Assembly (NCBI GenBank): GCA_964036045.1
Contig: OZ038384.1
Span: 25,783,000-25,846,999 of the forward strand
Direction of reading: 5' to 3'
DNA from: Eutreptiella sp. 'Long Island Sound 2002'
Lineage: Eukaryota; Euglenozoa; Euglenophyceae; Eutreptiales; Eutreptiaceae
DNA length: 64,000 nucleotides
Positions within the stretch are counted from its first letter, which is position 1, and every line of letters starts with the position of its first letter. Shown here one piece after another: positions 34,501 to 44,795 of this stretch. The notes beneath the pieces are model-generated. The model searched no databases, had not been told where the DNA came from, and saw only the letters and a program-made list of their open reading frames with translations. The position numbers and the translations under genes are program-made.

Positions 34501-35200
34501 AGCCAGGTAGGGGGGAACCGGGACCGGACCGCCCCCCACCAAGCATGCCAGACGGAGCATGGGACCGGGGCAGGACACGCGGAGGGGCACGGACCACGTG
34601 GAACGGCCCTACCAGCGCCCAGTGCCGGGACCGCGCGAGGTGCGCACGCCACTACACACAGGGGGGGGGGGGGGCGGACGCCGCGGGAGCGCGAGCGCAC
34701 ACACCCGCAAAGGGCACGCGGGGACTACCAGAAGGGCAAACGGACCGAGCTCGCAGAACGCACAGACCGCGTGGAATGGCGTACCAGGGAGCGAGGGTAA
34801 GGGACACCGGAAGGGACGGCCCGCCACACGCAGCGCGGGACACGCGGGGCGGGATGGGGGAAACGGGAGAGACACAACACGAGGTACCGGCCCGAGCCCC
34901 CCAAACCAGCGGCAAGCGCCGTGCACACACGGACGGGGCACTGCACCCGCCTAGGCAGTAGTGGCGCACTGCGCCACGCCCCAACCCCTAGGCTAGGCAG
35001 CCTCCGCGCCAGCCCAGGGGGGTCCAACTGGCGAGAAGCCAGTAGCACCCGGCGGCGCCGGCGCCCCGGGCGACAACGCATTAGGGGGGCGACGTTGTGG
35101 GTAAGCGCCCGCAGCCACGGCTGCGAATTGATGCACTGACCGGGGAGTGGCGAAACGGTGAAGCCAGGGAGGGACTGGGGTCCGCTCACCTTCTGAGTGT
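34501..35200. other. GC-rich sequence between the array and the LINE
   Basis: Mixed G/C-rich sequence with a G-run at 34661-34673. No repeat unit or coding motif is seen. It may include the 5' untranslated region of the LINE that follows. Confidence 0.35.
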
Positions 35201-35461
35201 CTATTTTTTTTCGATTGACCCTCAGAAATTTATTGATGGATCCACCAGCAGTCCAGGCTGCTCGGTGTTTAACGAAAATCCTGGGCTGTTCAAGTTCTGG
35301 GCTGATCCCGTGAAGCCGTGGATTACCATCAAAAGTCCCATAACCGCAATTTGGAGCCGAGGCAAGCGCAACAACCTTGCCGTCAATTTTATTTGCCTAG
35401 CGCAAAGCCGCAATCTTGAGCGCCGTCCTTTGCCTAGCTTCGCAACGCCGTTTTCTTGGCA

Positions 35462-36508
35462 ATGTCGCAAGTTGGGCTCAATGAACGTTCCGCAAAGAAC
35501 AAGACCGAAAGCAAACAGCCAAAGTCCGTGAAAAGTTTCATTGCTCGAACTCAGGCTAAAGTGGACGCCAAACTGACTCAAAGTCGGCTTCTCCCTACGC
35601 TTTCGCCCGCCAAGCGCGAGAACGACCCATTTCACCCTTCACTCGACCTTTCTCCGTCACATGAGGAAGGCACGTCATCTAATGTCATTTCAGACGATGA
35701 ACAACCCGAAGATGTCGCAAAAGAACTCTTCCCACTCGCCGAGACAACGGCTCACACCGCCAAAGGAAAAGGAGCCCAAGAACCACAACATCAAGTCCAA
35801 GCGCCCGCTCCGCCAACCAACTCCGAGAAGGTGCAAGACTCCGTGCCCGAAGGCACGCACGAGAACACCGAAGGAAGCCATCCTTGTGACGCCGAAGAGT
35901 TGAAACAACAAGAAGAAAAACGCGAAGACCCGTGTGGAGATTCGGCAATGAACAACAACGCCGCACTCAACGACAACGCAAGGAGAACCAATGAGGTTGA
36001 GCCCGACAACTCCCTCTTAACGCCACGTGAGGAGCAATCTACGCCAAGCGCTATTCCGTCTCCCGAAGGAACACACGAAAAGGCCGAAGACGGGGAAGAC
36101 CCTACTCCCGATGAAACGGATGGTAATTCCGGAAAACCCTTCTTCAACCCTTCCCTTGCCCCGGATGGTGTCTTTGCAAAATTGTTGGTTAAACATAAAG
36201 GTGAGATCAACACACACGATCAACAAGCACTATGGGGAGGAACGCATGTCCATGACACCTTAGGAGTTGATACAAATCAACTCGTGTTAGAGAAACACCA
36301 CAAGCAAGTGATCTATGATCAAGTACACCCAACAATAGACCTTTGCGCGAGCGACGGGTGCACCTTTTTCCATGACATTGATTGCTCCGGCAACAATGCC
36401 TACTCCACAATAGGACACGATAATTTTAGGTACCTCAAAGACATCCTTCATCACCACCTGAAGTTCTACATTTTTCCACACCCACAAGATTACTACAACT
36501 CCAAGTAA
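35462..36508 (+). CDS. LINE ORF1 protein (unknown fold)
   Basis: The ATG at 35462 (MSQVGLNERSAKNKT) opens a 348-codon frame to TAA at 36506-36508, followed directly by a second TAA. Residues 1-225 are hydrophilic, rich in Glu, Pro, Ser, Thr and Lys, and probably disordered. From about residue 230 a folded part begins (KPFFNPSLAPDGVFAKLLV...), with a His/Cys-containing stretch (DLCASDGCTFFHDIDC). No RRM or CCHC knuckle is evident. The next frame, 36512-38794, is in the same phase. The sequence right after the two TAAs (FGNTWTEWAHAINKALQEAF) looks coding but lacks an ATG until about 36614. ORF1 and the AlkB-containing frame may therefore be one protein interrupted by, or read through, TAATAA. 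Confidence 0.6.
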   Translation: MSQVGLNERSAKNKTESKQPKSVKSFIARTQAKVDAKLTQSRLLPTLSPAKRENDPFHPSLDLSPSHEEGTSSNVISDDEQPEDVAKELFPLAETTAHTAKGKGAQEPQHQVQAPAPPTNSEKVQDSVPEGTHENTEGSHPCDAEELKQQEEKREDPCGDSAMNNNAALNDNARRTNEVEPDNSLLTPREEQSTPSAIPSPEGTHEKAEDGEDPTPDETDGNSGKPFFNPSLAPDGVFAKLLVKHKGEINTHDQQALWGGTHVHDTLGVDTNQLVLEKHHKQVIYDQVHPTIDLCASDGCTFFHDIDCSGNNAYSTIGHDNFRYLKDILHHHLKFYIFPHPQDYYNSK

Positions 36509-36511
36509 TAA

Positions 36512-38794
36512 TTCGGCAACACATGGACCGAGTGGGCCCATGCCATCAACAAAGCCTTGCAAGAAGCCTTTGATTCCGGTGTTGTGTACGAAGGCTCCTT
36601 CATTCTCCCAGGTATGGAAGACAACCTTTCGGCGGAGACCCTCTACATGAACCCCTTGAACCCCGGCATGATCTCCCTTGCCCCTTGGGTATGTGGAGTA
36701 GACCGACTTTCGGATGCCAATACGTACAACCCATCGCCTAGTCCCGATGGCTCGGTGCGGCTCAACTTGCTTGACTCTCCTCAATACCCATTTTTTCACC
36801 TTCACCTCTCCACCCGTCACAAGCACCACGCACACATCCGCTACGGCGACATCATGCACCCTCACACCTCCCTACAATGGGCCATAAATAAGGTAGACGG
36901 CACCGTCCAAGTGGCCGCGGTGCGCACAACAGTACGATTCGAAGTTGCACGGCATTTGTTCCCGAACTTCACCGTTTCTTCTCCAAAAGAGCTTTCCAAA
37001 AAATCCAAGCAGGAACGAGAAGACTATAGGCGGCGCCGTGGCAACGCCCGGGATTTTTTTGTCCTCATCAACCGCCTTTTCCATTTCGAAAACGACCACA
37101 TCTCGGTCAACTCCAAAAATGCTTTCTTTCCGGAAGAACGCATACAGCCTCTACAATCATCATCCGAACATATGTTCCGCTTCGATTACACCATTCCAAC
37201 CCCCCTCACCGAGAAGCTTCTCTCCACCATCTTGCAACACCCTTTGTGGACACTCAGCAAGGTCTTTTGCATCGGTGGTTCCGACCTAGGGAAGGACAAA
37301 ACTTTCAAAGTTGTACCTTCAAAAGCATACAAACAGGCCACGCCGGACTTCAAACAAATTGACGTGTGGAAATCCCTCCTTACTAGCGAAGCCGCGCGAC
37401 GGTGCGGTATCCTAGGGGCCATTCCCAGAACACAACACGAGTTTGACGTGTGCATGAACTATCACAACACCCCCTTGCTCCCCCAACGAGACTCCCTCAC
37501 TTCCATGAGTTACATGCTCTTCCAAGAGAATAACTTGGTCACGTATCGGGGCACTACGGGAGCCATGATCTCTTGGGGAGGATACTCTCCTTGGCGCTCT
37601 AAACACCCGGGACACAAAGTGGACCTCTCCGCCTCTCCCCGAAAAGTGCACAGGGATGCCCCTCCCCCACTCTCCCCGGTGAAGGCTTGCTTCAACCCCC
37701 TCCCCGAACCTCCTGACCCAGAACTGGTAGAAGTACAAGCCCCGTCATCCACGCCGGACGTTGATGTAATGTTCGGGGTCTCCCTGCTTGGGAAAATTCG
37801 GCACATTTCCTTGTTCAGCGCCCCCATGGGTAAGGTGCGAGTCTACCGAGTGAAATATGCTCATTACGAATCCGCGCTCCTTGCAGAAGGCTTCACTGTG
37901 TCCCAGCTCGTCTTTCACCCTGAATGCCCCGACACGGCCGCGCGTGACAACCTTTTGGCTCCCGCCAACCCCCTAGTTTCGGAAGCCCAGGATTTCCTAT
38001 CACGAGTCATCGAGGCGGCGACTGCCTACGGCAGCGCGGAACAACTAAGTCTCGCGAGGGACCATTACCTGTCCACAAGCAAGCCCCTCTCCCTCACAGA
38101 AAAAATCGCACAGCTCCACCTCCAAACGGGGAAAATTTTCGACCCCATCCCGGAAATAACAGGAGCCTTCATATCCAATGAATTTTTGTCAGAAGAAGAA
38201 GAAGCCCTAGTGATGTCCTACAGTGCAGATGAGAATCACCAGTGGCTGTCCGAAGGGCACCGCACAATGCTTCATTTCGGATTCAGGTACAATCCAGAAT
38301 CAAAAGAACTTGAACCTTTTGAACCGACCCCTCCTGAGTTTATTCAAGCGATTGGGCTACGGGCATTCTCTGCCTGCGCCCGGATCCTGCCTTCCTCTCT
38401 CTTATGCCCCAATATGTGGTCAGTGGCTCGATACGAACCTGGCAGTGGCCTGAGGAGCCACGTAGACGTCCCTCAGCTAGGCCCTTATGTCCTGGATGGC
38501 TCCTTTGGGTCAGGTGCGGAAATGGTTTTCGAACCGCGTCCCCTCCCCGGATCCACCCTCTCTAAGAAAAGGCAAAAAGTCTTCCTACAGCGCCGCAGTC
38601 TCCTCCTAATTTCTGGGGAAGCCCGCGACAAATGGAAGCACCAAATCCCAGCTCGCGACTATGACACAGTGGAGAAGCGGCGAATTCCCGGAGACTCCAG
38701 GGTATCCCTTGTCTTCCGTCACACTGGTGTAGGAACGGGCCTCCATACGACATCCTCAGAGCCCCCGGACCCAGAGCAACATGAGACGAATTAA
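36512..38794 (+). CDS. LINE-encoded protein with C-terminal AlkB-like dioxygenase domain
   Basis: This frame is continuous from 36512 to TAA 38792-38794. The first ATG is near 36614. Counting residues from 36557, the first ~520 are of unknown family (for example FFHLHLSTRHKHHAHIRYGD). About 532-728 match the AlkB-type 2OG-Fe(II) oxygenase fold: FLSEEEEALVMSY, then MWSVARYEPGSGLRSHVDVP with the iron-binding HxD at 635-637, WKHQIP with the second His at 695, and RVSLVFR (Arg 715 and 721), the 2-oxoglutarate-binding pattern. All predicted metal and cosubstrate residues are present, so the domain could be active on methylated nucleic acid, perhaps the element's own RNA or cDNA. That role is inference. 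The frame runs in phase into the endonuclease frame. Confidence 0.75.
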   Translation, partial: FGNTWTEWAHAINKALQEAFDSGVVYEGSFILPGMEDNLSAETLYMNPLNPGMISLAPWVCGVDRLSDANTYNPSPSPDGSVRLNLLDSPQYPFFHLHLSTRHKHHAHIRYGDIMHPHTSLQWAINKVDGTVQVAAVRTTVRFEVARHLFPNFTVSSPKELSKKSKQEREDYRRRRGNARDFFVLINRLFHFENDHISVNSKNAFFPEERIQPLQSSSEHMFRFDYTIPTPLTEKLLSTILQHPLWTLSKVFCIGGSDLGKDKTFKVVPSKAYKQATPDFKQIDVWKSLLTSEAARRCGILGAIPRTQHEFDVCMNYHNTPLLPQRDSLTSMSYMLFQENNLVTYRGTTGAMISWGGYSPWRSKHPGHKVDLSASPRKVHRDAPPPLSPVKACFNPLPEPPDPELVEVQAPSSTPDVDVMFGVSLLGKIRHISLFSAPMGKVRVYRVKYAHYESALLAEGFTVSQLVFHPECPDTAARDNLLAPANPLVSEAQDFLSRVIEAATAYGSAEQLSLARDHYLSTSKPLSLTEKIAQLHLQTGKIFDPIPEITGAFISNEFLSEEEEALVMSYSADENHQWLSEGHRTMLHFGFRYNPESKELEPFEPTPPEFIQAIGLRAFSACARILPSSLLCPNMWSVARYEPGSGLRSHVDVPQLGPYVLDGSFGSGAEMVFEPRPLPGSTLSKKRQKVFLQRRSLLLISGEARDKWKHQIPARDYDTVEKRRIPGDSRVSLVFRHTGVGTGLHTTSSEPPDPEQHETN

Positions 38795-39125
38795 GGAACC
38801 TACACTCGGCGTCACCCTTCTGTGCACACGAGACGTGGTCTTCGCTTTAAGACCCCAGATACACTCCATCACCATTATTGCATGTTCTCAGGCATGGCAA
38901 GGCCATCGCTCTACCACTCCCCCTGTACGTAACATGAATTCCTTAACCCCTGTGACCGCCAGGTATGCCCTGACCGGCCTGATCTGTGCTCACTGTGTAC
39001 CAGACCACAAAATCCTGTGGTTCCCCTTGTGGGAAACTCTGATGAGTCTGCCGAATGCTACCCGTCCCCATATTCTTTCTGCCCCCCTCCCGCCCGTCAG
39101 TGCCACCGCAGTAGTAGTAACATGA
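38781..39125 (+). CDS. Alternative small LINE frame linked by start-stop overlaps
   Basis: An ATG at 38781 overlaps the upstream TAA (38792-38794). The 114-codon frame ends at TGA 39123-39125, which overlaps ATG 39122 of the endonuclease frame as ATGA. Such overlaps are used for translation reinitiation in some LINEs. The competing reading is that the upstream frame continues through TAA 38792 and a second TAA near 38930, giving a Cys-rich stretch (CDRQVCPDRPDLCSLC), into the endonuclease with no shift. The two readings cannot both be main products. Confidence 0.35.
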   Translation: MRRIKEPTLGVTLLCTRDVVFALRPQIHSITIIACSQAWQGHRSTTPPVRNMNSLTPVTARYALTGLICAHCVPDHKILWFPLWETLMSLPNATRPHILSAPLPPVSATAVVVT

Positions 39126-41631
39126 GACGGTGTCAAGAGGTCCTCGCCCGCGTGGGCGTGCACGGTGCCTCCCTCACCGCCACCGTCTCTCGCATCGCGG
39201 AGATTCTCCCTGTGGAGCAAGCTCACATCAATCCGAGAATATTGGTCCCAGGCACAAGTGTCTCTACAGACCTGGCTATACACCCCTCTCTTCGCACTGC
39301 CTGTGACACGGCCTTACGCCACTCGCCCAAAGCATACGCACAAGCACTTCACTCTCGGATTTCTGCGCTAGTACAGTGCGAACCCGACCCCTCAATACAG
39401 AATGAGGACCCTGCCCACATACCAACGCTTCTGACACCGGACTCCCCACTGGGTGCCCGCTATTCCTCCATTCGGACACCCTCCTTCCCCCCTCCCCCCC
39501 AAGTGCGCAAGCCCTTCAAACCTAAACGCTTGCGCCGCCCCCCCCCTTCTCTTCCCTCCGTTCCGGCCATCCGTGTCGTGTCCTTCAACACGGCAAAGAG
39601 CCAGAACACACCCGCGGCAATCTTGCATTTCCTAAACGAGGGATATGACATTATACTCCTTCAGGAGCTAAACTCTGCCCCTCTCCTCCCACAGCGGTAC
39701 GCCTTCGGCAATGACCGCGCTAAGGTCTTCTCAAATGTCTGCGGCCACAGACACGGGGTGTCGGTCATTGCTGGCCCGCGCATCGCGAGATATACCAGCT
39801 GTGTCCCGCCCAGAGACAGCGACGGCCTTATCTGTGGTGCCAAAATATCCCTTCCGGAGGCAACTCCCTTACACGTCTTCTCAGTTTACTCCCCCCCGGT
39901 GCGCACGGGGGCCCCAGCTCCGTACCGCGACACCATACAGCGCGTTCTTGCTTCTTATTTCAACGATCATCCCTATCACATCCTGGGGGGTGATTGTAAC
40001 TTCTTTCTGGGTCCCAAACTTGACCAGCACAGCTTGGTCGATCTACATGAGTGGCACTGGCTCACGGGGGAGGTGGAATACCTCCCATCTAGGTTGGTGG
40101 ACACTTTCAGGTCAGAGCACCCCTCCCTCAGGCAGTACACCCGCTACGCAAGCGACCGCTGGGACAGCGAAGCAAGGCTGGATTACATCTTTGCGTCCCC
40201 TCGCCTAGTGTCGCACTTTCCCCTTCTGGATGCGTCGATCCTCACGGACTACACCATCTCTGACCACCACCCAGTGGTTGCGGTCTTCCAGTGCCCCTCC
40301 CCGATCCTTCTGTCTCAGCCCCCACTCCCCCCTTGCATTTTTCGGAAGCTTTCTGGTGACGAAAAGCAACAATTCTCCAACAGCATACGGCTCATCTCCG
40401 ACTGGTGCCGGGACCTCCAGGACGCCCCTGCCAGGGCCCCATTGGAAGAGATCATCGCCGCCACTGATTCTCTCCTTATGCAGGTTGGGTCTGCGTACCA
40501 CAAAATCACGCGTCCGAAACCGCAGCGCAAGGACCAAGAGGGCTACGGCAAGCTCAGGAAAATATTACGCTCACCCCCGCCTCCTTCTTCCCCGGCATTT
40601 CCCGGGCACATTGCGGAAGTTCAGTCCGTGGTAAACACCTTACGGTCCTCGGACGAAACCAAAGCGAAGAGAAAGCTTCACAGTAGTCTGGTCAGAGGGG
40701 TCCAGATGAAAACCACTGTTGCTCGCACCCTCTGCCCTAAAGACCTAGAGCCTCTCGTAGTCAGAGATCCAGCCACCAAAGAGCTCCTGAGTGACCCAGC
40801 GGATGTAGCTAAAGTTTTTGGGCACACCCTGCTTCATCTTGGAGGGCATCCAGATTACGCCCCCCCCCAGGACTTCGTCGACGAGGTCCTGTCCCACTCG
40901 CCCACATGCCCCGTTTCTGTCAAGAACGACCACATACCTCCTGTGACCTGGCAGGAGTTCGAGAACCACTTAAAGCACAGTAAGCCATCAAAAGCCGGGG
41001 GGCCAGACAAAACAAACAACTACATCCTGGCCCTCTGTCCGGAACCCATTCAAAGTTTTTTCCACTCCATTTTAGACCGCTTCCTCCACTCGCCGCTGCC
41101 GCCGCACTGGCTATGCGCAAAAATATGTTTGCTTTATAAAAAAGGCGACCCTTTCTCCCCTTCAAACTACCGTCCTATTGCCCTCTTAAACTGTATTTAC
41201 AAACTCTTGGCCACTTTTGCCTGCAAACACCTGCACGCTCAGGCTTTTGCACAGGACATCCTGTCAGAAATCCAGCACGGTGGCCTTCCCGGCCACCAAT
41301 GCGCTGATCATCTGTATCACCTCAAAGCTCTTTATGCAAAATCGAAGAAGAGTTACTCGCTGTTCATCGATTTCAATAAAGCCTTTAATTCAGTGCCTCA
41401 TGGCACACTCTGGACCGTCCTCGAACGGGCAAATTTTTCTGCTTCCACAATTTCTCTCATAAAGCAACTATACCCCTTCCCTCAAGACAGCCCCATCATC
41501 AATGGCCGCACTCCCCACGCATACCTCCAAACCAGGGGCCTCCGACAAGGATGTCCCCTCTCCCCCCTACTCTTCATTCTCTATCTCAACTCCCTCTTCC
41601 ACCATTTTTTTGCCACTGTGCCCCCCCCCCC
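39122..41631 (+). CDS. LINE ORF2, first part: APE endonuclease and RT fingers/palm
   Basis: The frame is open upstream from 39017. The ATG at 39122 (MRRCQEVLARVG) is chosen because it overlaps the preceding stop. The APE endonuclease spans about 39570-40300: SFNTAKSQ, LLQEL, GGDCNFF, ARLDYIF and SDHHPV are all present, so the nuclease looks intact. RT begins near 40970 with KICLLYKKGD, NYRPIALLN and QHGGLPGHQC, followed by LFIDFNKAFNSV carrying the first catalytic Asp and GLRQGCPLSPLLF. At the 11-C run 41621-41631 this frame runs to a stop (41648-41650). The YIDD box continues in the next phase. One C fewer in the run would make a single protein. Confidence 0.8.
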
Positions 41632-44420
41632 GGGCAAATGCCCGCACTAGCCACCACGCCTACATCGACGACATCCTGATCAAAAGTGAGGACATCAACT
41701 ACGTCCAAAACAGTCTCAACTACTTCGATGGGCCAGCCAGGGACTGGGGACTGGACATGAATGTATGTAAGACCGAAGTCCACGCCAATGGCACAGCCCC
41801 CCAAGAAGAGTTTCTGACACCCAGGGGCTCGGAATTCCACACGTACAACAAAAAAACGGGTCGCCCGCACACATGCTATAGATACCTGGGGGTTTATCTT
41901 TTTACTTGCCACCAGGCAAAGGGCCTGTTTCACATGCTCAAGGCGGAGATCCAGAGTTATTTTGCCCGGCTCTCTCCCTTGCCTCTTACACTTAGTGAGA
42001 AGGTCCGGCTGACGAACTTTCAGCTGGTCCCAGCACTCGCCTACCGCTTGATCACCCACTCTCTTCCCCCCAACCAGCTCGAAAAGCTTCAGGCACTCAT
42101 CTGGGCGGGAGTTGCGTCTCGCAGCATCACACGTCTAGTCTCCCCCAAAGACCTTTTCGCGGCTCGCCCAAAGGGAGGGTTGGGAATGAAGTTCCTACCG
42201 CACAGCGTGCACGTTGCCACCGTGAACTACGGGCTACGGGCCCTTTGCGGCCTTGCCCCAAAGTCAGTTGGCCCCCTGTACGTCCAGTCTTTACTTAGCT
42301 CGAACCAGAGGGCCTCGGACCCGGTGCAAAACTCTTTTATGGACTCCATCCATGCCCTTCGCATATCTTTCCACAGCATAGGCCCGTGGAGACCCACTGC
42401 TATTCGGGATCTAACGCCTGGTACCCAGCTAACCGTTAGGTTCAAATCAGGACAGGCCACAGGAAGAGTGACCGAGGCCACCTCCAAATGGGCCAACGTC
42501 TCGTTCCATGACGGGGTCTACTCGCTGGATACCCACATGTCCTACACCATGCACATGCCATGCCACGCCGTCATGGATTACTCCCGCCCCTCTCACTTCC
42601 AGCTAGTCCCTGAATTTTTGCGCCCTCAAGAGACCATCCCCGAGCCCCCAGCGCCTCCGCACAACGCACACGCACTGGGAATCAGCCAACACGGCCATCT
42701 CTTCGCTCTGCAGGCACAACACTACCTAGAGAAGAAGTCTCTTCACGAGTGGGGATGCCACGATGCCGCGGAGGCACTAACCAGGCCGCCGACCCCCGGC
42801 CTACAGCGGGTGTGGCTATATTCCGATGGCTCCTCCGGTGAGTCCGGCCATGCGGCCGCCATCACGGCCTTTCTACCCGACGGTACAACCAGAGTCCTGT
42901 GCCTATCCTCACCGCATCCCTCTTCTCTGGGTTCGGAGTTCTGGGGGGCGGTAGCAGCCATTCGCTGGATCCACAGGGAACTTTCCCAGTACGAAGTATG
43001 TTTGTTGATTGACAACGAACAGGTGGTGTCCACCCTCGAGAAATGCCAAGTCTGTAGGCCCAGCCCGTTCCAAGACGACACATGGACCGTCGCCGTACAC
43101 AGCGCCCTACTTCTCATTACCAACCCCCTCCACATCATGTGGATTAAAGGTCACGCCAATTTTATTGGCAACGAAATCTGCGACCATTTCTCTAAATGGG
43201 CAGCTCACAGCCTGATTTTTACCCCGGACCTCCTCCCCCCCCCCCCACTGGGCTCAGTGGCGGTACACCACCTGCCTGTCCTCCACAAGTTTAAGGTACA
43301 GCAATTCCGCCACCTATTGCCGCGGCATTCCCATAGCAACATAGCGGTCGGCCCCAGCTTCAGCCTGTACAACAAAACTTCCTGGTTTTCGTCCCTGTTT
43401 TTCAAACTGGCGTCCGGGTGCTACAATGTGCACGGGTACCAGTGGAGCAATATGCTCCACGACTACCACTGTTCCAGGTGCGGACAGCACCATCTTTTCG
43501 ATCCTTTATCATGCCTGGCCTTCTGCAAAGCGTTGGACCAGCACGTCCAGGCATACGTCTCCTCCTGGGGAACCCTTTTCAGCCCCATTGTCCTGCACTG
43601 GTGGCTCTCTGGACCCTCAAAGTCTGACCGCAGGAACTTCATGAGAACTCTGGTACCTAAATCTCTATGGTCCTGCCACTCCAAGCCGATCCCGGGCTCC
43701 ACTCGCGCCGAGCACAGAGCCATGCTTGGCCTAGCCCTGGAGGAACGCGTAAAGCACCTGGACAAGGCTGTCCACCAAGCACATGATTGGCTGTGTTCGA
43801 ATCCTCTCCCTTGGGACCCCATACTTTGGGCACACCCCTCCGACCCTCTCAACCCCTTCTCGGTTCCGCACGGTGCGTTCAGTACCTCCGTCCACATGCC
43901 CCCTCGGACCCGCCCCGTATACCAGCACCCCCCACCTCTCCCTAAACACGCCTCAAAAAAACCGTCCAAGCCAGCGTCAGCCAAAGCACAACCAACCACG
44001 CGCCGCGCGCCAAAAAATTCCAAACGCCCGTCCAGCCGCGCATCCGCACCACGCCCCCCCCCCTCCTCGGCCATTCCCCGCCCTCCTCAGCACTCACGCC
44101 CACGGCCACCGCAAAAACGACATCGATCACCACAAACCCATCAAGCCACAATCAATTGGGCGCCCCCAAAGCGCGCCAAGACCGCTCTCCCCCTCCCACC
44201 CCCAAGCTCCAAAGCACGCTACGGTCAAACACGCCTACCTCTCCCCTCTAGGCCCACCCTTACTAGGTGCCCAGGCCCGTCTGCCCCTGCCCCCCCCCAC
44301 TCCAACGCCTCCCGGGACATCCGGAATTTTTTCCGCCCATCCAGCGATCTTCTGTCTCCTCCTCTCAACCTCTTCAGCCCTCCACCCCTTCTGGAACCCC
44401 CCCTCTTCCCCACAGGGTAA
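41622..44420 (+). CDS. LINE ORF2, second part: RT YIDD box, RNase H, Zn patch, Pro-rich tail
   Basis: Downstream of the C-run the frame reads ANARTSHHAYIDDILIKSED, where YIDD is the RT active site. It continues through the thumb (LVPALAYRLITHSL). RNase H lies at about 42810-43200: LYSDGSSGESG (Asp), SEFWGAVAAIRW (Glu), LIDNEQV (Asp) and KGHANFIGNEICDHFSKWAA (His and Asp), a complete catalytic set. A CxxC...C...C patch follows near 43470 (CSRCGQHHLFDPLSC). The C-terminal ~180 residues are Pro/Ser/Lys/Arg-rich and basic. The frame ends at TAA 44418-44420. The next in-frame TGA is at 44520. Confidence 0.8.
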   Translation, partial: PPPRANARTSHHAYIDDILIKSEDINYVQNSLNYFDGPARDWGLDMNVCKTEVHANGTAPQEEFLTPRGSEFHTYNKKTGRPHTCYRYLGVYLFTCHQAKGLFHMLKAEIQSYFARLSPLPLTLSEKVRLTNFQLVPALAYRLITHSLPPNQLEKLQALIWAGVASRSITRLVSPKDLFAARPKGGLGMKFLPHSVHVATVNYGLRALCGLAPKSVGPLYVQSLLSSNQRASDPVQNSFMDSIHALRISFHSIGPWRPTAIRDLTPGTQLTVRFKSGQATGRVTEATSKWANVSFHDGVYSLDTHMSYTMHMPCHAVMDYSRPSHFQLVPEFLRPQETIPEPPAPPHNAHALGISQHGHLFALQAQHYLEKKSLHEWGCHDAAEALTRPPTPGLQRVWLYSDGSSGESGHAAAITAFLPDGTTRVLCLSSPHPSSLGSEFWGAVAAIRWIHRELSQYEVCLLIDNEQVVSTLEKCQVCRPSPFQDDTWTVAVHSALLLITNPLHIMWIKGHANFIGNEICDHFSKWAAHSLIFTPDLLPPPPLGSVAVHHLPVLHKFKVQQFRHLLPRHSHSNIAVGPSFSLYNKTSWFSSLFFKLASGCYNVHGYQWSNMLHDYHCSRCGQHHLFDPLSCLAFCKALDQHVQAYVSSWGTLFSPIVLHWWLSGPSKSDRRNFMRTLVPKSLWSCHSKPIPGSTRAEHRAMLGLALEERVKHLDKAVHQAHDWLCSNPLPWDPILWAHPSDPLNPFSVPHGAFSTSVHMPPRTRPVYQHPPPLPKHASKKPSKPASAKAQPTTRRAPKNSKRPSSRASAPRPPPSSAIPRPPQHSRPRPPQKRHRSPQTHQATINWAPPKRAKTALPLPPPSSKARYGQTRLPLPSRPTLTRCPGPSAPAPPHSNASRDIRNFFRPSSDLLSPPLNLFSPPPLLEPPLFPTG

Positions 44421-44699
44421 ATCAGCGTTCATCTAACCTAGCCATCAGAGCAGCCGTGTACATATCTTTATATGTTGTTGTAAATACTTTCTATGGGGGA
44501 CGTCAGCCCCAGAACAAGTTGATGCGGTTAAGAACATTCAAAAAGGGACTGGGGTCCGAGCCCTGTGAACCCAGGGGACTACGCGACCAGGCAGGAGGTG
44601 CGTCTTGGAAGGCCCCCCACTAGGACCTGGTGGGGAGGATATCACCTGGCCCGACCAGGTGGCCCCCCGGGGCCGAAAGTCGTCTAGTACCCGCAAAAT

Positions 44700-44719
44700 C
44701 AAACCTCAAACCTCAAACC
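44700..44719 (+). repeat. LINE 3' tail, tandem aaacctc
   Basis: Almost three units of aaacctc end the LINE and abut the second copy of the dispersed repeat at 44718. Confidence 0.7.
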
Positions 44720-44760
44720 TTTTCCAAACACTCACATCACTCTACGAATCCCGCGGAAAC

Positions 44761-44795
<35 letters not shown>

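Larger units (their letters stand above)
35200..44740 (+). mobile_element. Long LINE retrotransposon with AlkB-like domain, APE, RT and RNase H
   Basis: Plus-strand frames run from 35462 to 44420 with a consistent LINE order: an acidic ORF1, a long frame ending in an AlkB-like 2OG-Fe(II) oxygenase domain, an apurinic-type endonuclease, RT with YIDD, RNase H, a CCHH-like patch and a Pro-rich tail. The 3' end is marked by tandem aaacctc units at 44700-44719, a typical LINE tail. The APE plus RNase H combination points to the I-like group of LINEs. Only a few lesions are present (an in-frame TAATAA, TAA at 38792 and an 11-C run that shifts frame), so the copy is young. The 5' end is not defined. 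Confidence 0.8.

Noticed and set aside
28766-34961. Many 100-430-codon frames on both strands
   Set aside because: They arise from the GC-rich tandem array, repeat the same words in several phases and show no domain.
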